Shown in pieces: positions 60,101 through 64,000 of a stretch of DNA of 64,000 nt (position 1 is its first letter; the number at the start of each line of letters is the position of its first letter). The stretch covers positions 465,663 through 529,662 of the forward strand of contig NW_019091525.1 of assembly GCF_001949145.1 (NCBI RefSeq), written 5' to 3'. The stretch comes from Acanthaster planci (taxonomy: Eukaryota > Echinodermata > Asteroidea > Valvatida > Acanthasteridae). The translations under genes and the position numbers were made by a program. The notes below the pieces were generated by a model, which saw only the letters and a list, made by a program, of their open reading frames with translations, was not told the origin of the DNA and searched no databases.

Positions 60101-63100
60101 TGGAGGTGATACTCCACGGTGGCCAAGACTCAGGATTCACAAGTTTATTGAAAGGGCGAGTCATGGTGTTTTTCACTGAAACGATAGATATTTAAAGCAA
60201 TTTAAACAACTTCAAACTTAATTTTCCATTAAGCATTTCCAAATCATTTGAATATATTTTAAAATCAGAAATTGAGATATATACAGTATGAATTAAAAAA
60301 ACTGTTTTTGTTTTTTAACGTAAAGTTCCTTGGTCTGTCAACATTAATTTTAGCATTTTTGAATTATAATTGACACTTAAAGTCTGTTAGTGTTATTGCT
60401 TCCTTTGCTTGTTTACTTGTCTGTCTTGACAATCTTCACTACAGTAGCCTCATGCGTACTGCCCCACACTAAAAACAACATTCCACATCTTGTACATGAA
60501 CCTGTACATGTAGGTCCCCCTTTCCCATACACCTCATGACTCTCCATTAACCACCCAAATCCCCTTCCAAAAAATAAACAAAGAATTTTTAAAACAGAAA
60601 AATAGGCCTAATGTCCCTCAAACACCTTCCTGGGAAGTGTCAGGCCTCATTCAGTTTCAGCATTTACTCCCATATTCCTTGTTATTTGCACGCCTTTGAA
60701 CCAATAGTCAAAACCCCTGTCCCCATACACACCCCCTCCCACACCCTTTCTGCAGTGACGGGAACACTGGTGCATATCCATCTTGCCATTACATTTATTG
60801 ATGAAAGTATGGAAAATGGGCAACCCATTGTCAACCCAATTAATCCAGCCCTCTTCTGAGAGTAAAAATGAGAATCCAAAACTTTAAGTGAATCGACCGC
60901 TACTTTGAATGTTCACTGAACTGACAAAATAAACAAATTAACACTTTGCACCTTCAAAAATAAGAAAAGGGCCCTGAGCCAATGACATTACCTGTATGTT
61001 AAATTAAAAGTATGGCAAACTGCAAGATGATATGAAAACTTACTGAATTTTGGGGACTTACGATACAAATTCTACTGGTACAATAGATAGTACCGGTACC
61101 ATACTTGTGTACGTGTGTCACATAAATTCGCCTTTAAAATGACTGTTTGTTAGGATAACATTACACATACACAAAACACATACATAACCTATCGGTACAT
61201 AACAGTGCGGGATTAATTTCCAACATTTTGGGATCACGTTGCACATTGTTGAATAAGGAACTATGTCTAAGGCATTTATGAGTATTGCTTCAATTTCTGC
61301 GATGTGTAAAAGGCATGTACAAGTATATTTTAAAGCTTGTTTCTTTCTCCACAGTCATGAATGACATCATTAGTACCATGTTCAATCAACGTTTCATGGA
61401 AAATCTCTTCAGACCACAAGAGATTTACTCCAGGAAGGCAATGCGTACAGTGTTTGATCGACTGGCTCATGCATCAATCATGCGCCTCAACACAGCCAGC
61501 ATGGATAAGGTACCGTAGGCGAGAGAGTTGTTAAGCTTCTTCCATAGAAGCGCCGTCTGGATATTGTCATGTGCATGCGTACATGTACTCTATACCTGTA
61601 GATTATCAGGTTTAGGTGGCTATCTTAGTCTTCTGTATATGCCATTTGTACAACTTTTGGTTGGTACAAAATTAAAAAACTTCGTACAGATTTTATATAT
61701 TTAAATATACTGTAAGTTATGGATGTGTACACATTTATTTGAGAATTTTATTTTCTCCCCTCTGTGTACATGTAAGTGAACCATTTCATCTGATTGATTG
61801 CCTGAGACAACATTCCATACATCTTGTACACGCTGTACCATGTGTACCGGTATATCAGGGAACAAAGTTCAAACAACTGCACTGAGTTCCCATCTTAAAA
61901 TTTAAATGTGCCTGGATGGTCAGAGGGTATTGTGTATATGTACACATGTACTTGTCACTGTTGTGGCTGACGTACTGGTACAGTACCGGTACATGTACAA
62001 TGTACATGTACATTTAGACGGTGTACGCACATGTGCATGTACATTGTATGTATCTGTGCATGAACTGAACTGAAAAGACAGGACCAAGTAAAAAAGTATG
62101 CAGATACAGTACAGGAATACACAATGTATAAATGTACGCTTCTGTGGTACTGGTACCAGTGTTGTTGACTTGAGTTGCTGACTTGGACTTGAGACGGACT
62201 CGAGTTGCAATTTTTTGACTTGACCCTTGACCTTACTGGGAAAAAAATGACTGACTAGCATGACTTGACTTCAAAGAATAAGACTTGCAACCTGACTCGA
62301 CTTGACTACATTTGACTTTGTGACAAAAATATGACACTGAAGTTCACATACTGTACATGCACTGTATGAACCAGAATTGTGCATGTACAGTACATGTATA
62401 ATTTGTACCCCATGTACAAAAATGGCCAATAGTAATAAATTCGTGTCTACAATATGTTTCTCAGTTTCTACTTAGCGTTTACAGTGTAGTTCACTTAAAG
62501 AACTAATTAACAGCATTTATTGGTTGCTGAAATCCAGACATCCCTGCATGTACATGTACATGTACCGGTACATGTATGCATCCTGCTACATGTATGTATC
62601 TAAAGTTTCACCTGTTTGATTCCAGTTTTATCGGTACATGTATGTGCACATGTACATGTACCAGCACGCCTTCAGACAGTGGTAAGATCATGTACATGTA
62701 CAAAGCGGTATTCATGTGCACTGTACATGCACATGTGCAGGTGAATATGTACTGGTACATGTACATGTACCAGTACCCGGTATGTACATTGTATATATTT
62801 CTAGTTGCCTGGTTGTCATAGCAACAAGTCAACCACACAGGGCAGTAGTTCAAATAAAAGTTTGAAGCAAAAGACCCTTCCACTAATAAATTTGAATGTA
62901 CATGTAGTGTACATGTACATTTGCGCATGCACATAATAATAAATGGCATGTGTAGGCAAAAAGCCATTGAAAATGTTCAGGGGCACAAATTTCGACGTCA
63001 TTTTCTCTCAGCCTACTGCACTCTTTTTTCACTTTCGTCTCTGGAAAATCAACCGAGAATGGTGGATTTTAGCCCAACATACTGATATCACACAATTTCT

Positions 63101-63634
63101 TTTACAGCTCTCATAGAATGGAACCCTATCAACTTCTTTTGCCCTCATGTACTTTGTAAAGTTTTTATTTTGCTCTCCAAAAGTTCCTTTTGCACCAGAA
63201 AGTAATACATCTACATGTACATGTAGCTACATGTGTAATGATTTCAGAGGGTTTTTTGAAGACAAAAGTGAAAAAGAGTACAGAAGCTGGGAGAAAATAA
63301 CGTTGAAATTTGTGCCCCTGTATCGGTACATTTTCAATGGACCTCTCAAGCTTTTGCCTAAAGGAGGTTTTGCGTACTTTGGATCAATTATGAAATGCCA
63401 TGTAGAATAATTTTGCAGGTATGGGTACCTTAATTAACATTGTAAGACTGTGTGCTTTGATTTCAGCTCTATGATTTGATGACAATGGCTTTGAAGTACC
63501 AAATCTCCCTTTGTCTTCGTCCTTCGGATATTTTGTTGGTAACCTTCAATCATCTGGATGCCATCAGAAATTTCGTTGAGGATTCTGTCCCAATATGTAA
63601 CCAGGTAGAGACAGTCATCAAGATGGTGATAAAG
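54138..63634 (+). CDS. OSCP1: OSCP1, organic solute carrier partner 1 (5' part, continues past the window)
   Basis: Exons seen: 54138-54249, 61355-61509, 63467-63634; GT-AG introns. Exon 1 starts MSFRPLPILFINLGGEMLYI and ends RAQNIPLDKSKK, the conserved N-terminus. Exon at 61355 reads MNDIISTMFNQRFMENLFRP then RLAHASIMRLNTASMDK; exon at 63467 reads LYDLMTMALKYQISLCLRPS then LLVTFNHLDAIRNF. Phases join directly (1 to 1, then 0). Vertebrate OSCP1 has about ten more residues (around EWTEVDRKR) between the first two blocks; a small phase 1-1 exon may hide in the 7.1-kb first intron, or it is absent. Family knowledge: OSCP1 was described as a partner of organic anion transport in mammals and is often found in ciliated organisms; its molecular activity is unclear. 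The 3' exons are outside the window. Confidence 0.95.
55935..56530 (+). mobile_element. TTAA-bounded MITE, copy 3 (complete), in OSCP1 intron 1
   Basis: 596 bp, the only gap-free copy with both ends. Starts TTAACCACTTCCTGCC and ends GGCAGCAAGTGGTTAA, a 16-bp TIR with one mismatch, TTAA included at each outer edge. Best reference copy for the family. Non-coding; small open frames in it are chance. Confidence 0.8.
57145..57315. repeat. Hairpin element in OSCP1 intron 1
   Basis: TTTGAACAATGGAAGAAAGG (57185-57204) pairs with CCTTTCTACCATTGTTCAAA (57252-57271); TTGTGGGAAGAAAA inside pairs with the run ending TTTTTTCTCACGA. Outside, CCTTATTGCTGTTACCATG matches the complement of the stretch up to about 57310 loosely. 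Probably a decayed MITE. Confidence 0.72.
58377..59283. mobile_element. GATCCACC-rich TIR element in OSCP1 intron 1
   Basis: Left end CAGCACGTTCCCACTTG and right end CAAGTGAGAACGGGCTG are inverted (15 of 17). Flanks read ATA on both sides, possibly a target duplication. Near both ends the words TGATCCACC, GGTGGATC and CCAATTGGGGGATCT recur in both orientations. About 907 bp, no transposase frame. Confidence 0.62.
61930..62935. repeat. Dense TACATGTA / GTACATGTAC palindrome field
   Basis: In OSCP1 intron 2. Units such as TACCGGTACATGTACA, ATGTACATGTACATGTACC and GTACATGTACCAGTACC recur at 61978-62045, 62545-62580 and 62630-62790. Open frames here encode Tyr-Met repeats only because of this word. 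Confidence 0.8.
62160..62335. repeat. Degenerate GACTTG minisatellite
   Basis: Variants of GACTTGA, GACTCGA and GACTTGC follow each other with irregular spacing (for example GACTTGGACTTGAGACGG). Non-coding, within OSCP1 intron 2. Confidence 0.65.
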
Positions 63635-64000
63635 GTAAGGCTTCCAGGGTCCCCTTTGTAGCACACAGATGTTTACAGTGTATGATTGGTAAAAGAACCC
63701 AAGCTGAAAGATGTCAAAAAGGATGAGAAAAATGTTATTTTGTAAAAACAGGACGCTGAGCGACTTTCGTACATTGTCATATACATGTATGTCGCCGTCT
63801 AAAAATTGGTCTTTGAGCACAAACAGTGTAGTTTGTCAAATAAACAGAACAGAATGGTACTATGGTGTCTGTATGTTCTTATACTGGGCTTCTAATGAAG
63901 AAATATCGTGCGATGGCAGTGGATTGACTCCTTTGATTGCAAACCGTAAATTCGACAGTCACGCTCGTAACAGCTGTACATGTACCAACGTGAAGACTCG
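63635..64000 (+). other. OSCP1 intron 3, partial
   Basis: Starts GTAAGG after the exon ending at 63634; no further exon is seen before the window ends. Confidence 0.7.

Noticed and set aside
62576-62967. Open frames on both strands rich in Tyr, Met, Cys and Thr
   Set aside because: They are translations of the TACATG palindrome field, not genes.
1-64000. CRISPR array, operon, prophage or bacterial defence system
   Set aside because: Spliced animal genes throughout; no regularly spaced identical repeats with unique spacers, and no clustered intronless genes.

Overview
This window is animal nuclear DNA: AT-rich, with large genes split into many short exons and long introns full of transposon debris. 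It carries parts or all of four conserved genes, assembled here exon by exon from reading frames, splice sites and matching intron phases. Gene content (NPAT, PEX7, FIG4, OSCP1), compact gene size, mixed LINE families, abundant palindromic TACATGTA words and many short inverted-repeat elements suggest a marine invertebrate, perhaps a deuterostome such as an amphioxus, hemichordate or echinoderm. The species cannot be fixed from the sequence alone.

Layout. (1) 1-6005, minus strand: NPAT, the histone-gene transcription coactivator; eight exons seen, first exon not identified, 3' end off the left edge. (2) 6006-17915: a retroelement-rich spacer (or long first intron of NPAT) with three decayed non-LTR retrotransposons, a 1.2-kb inverted repeat and smaller palindromes. 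(3) 17916-27984, plus strand: complete PEX7, the PTS2 peroxisomal import receptor; ten exons, 325 codons, with an antisense CR1-like LINE in intron 7. (4) 27985-31192: convergent spacer with a tRNA-derived insertion and an old MITE. (5) 31193-50884, minus strand: complete FIG4, the Sac-domain phosphoinositide phosphatase; 23 coding exons, 886 codons, intact CX5RT motif, one GC-AG intron. (6) 50885-54137: divergent spacer between FIG4 and OSCP1. (7) 54138 to the right edge, plus strand: the 5' part of OSCP1; three exons seen.

The four genes do not form one pathway (histone transcription, peroxisomal import, endolysosomal lipid turnover, and a protein often linked to cilia or transport), so the arrangement is ordinary eukaryotic neighbourhood. 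All three runs of N fall inside repeated elements. No operon, CRISPR array, phage or clearly new protein system was found. The most interesting material is the non-coding repeat layer: a TTAA-bounded MITE family, a pogo-like pair, hAT-like and other TIR elements, long hairpins, and the TACATGTA bias.
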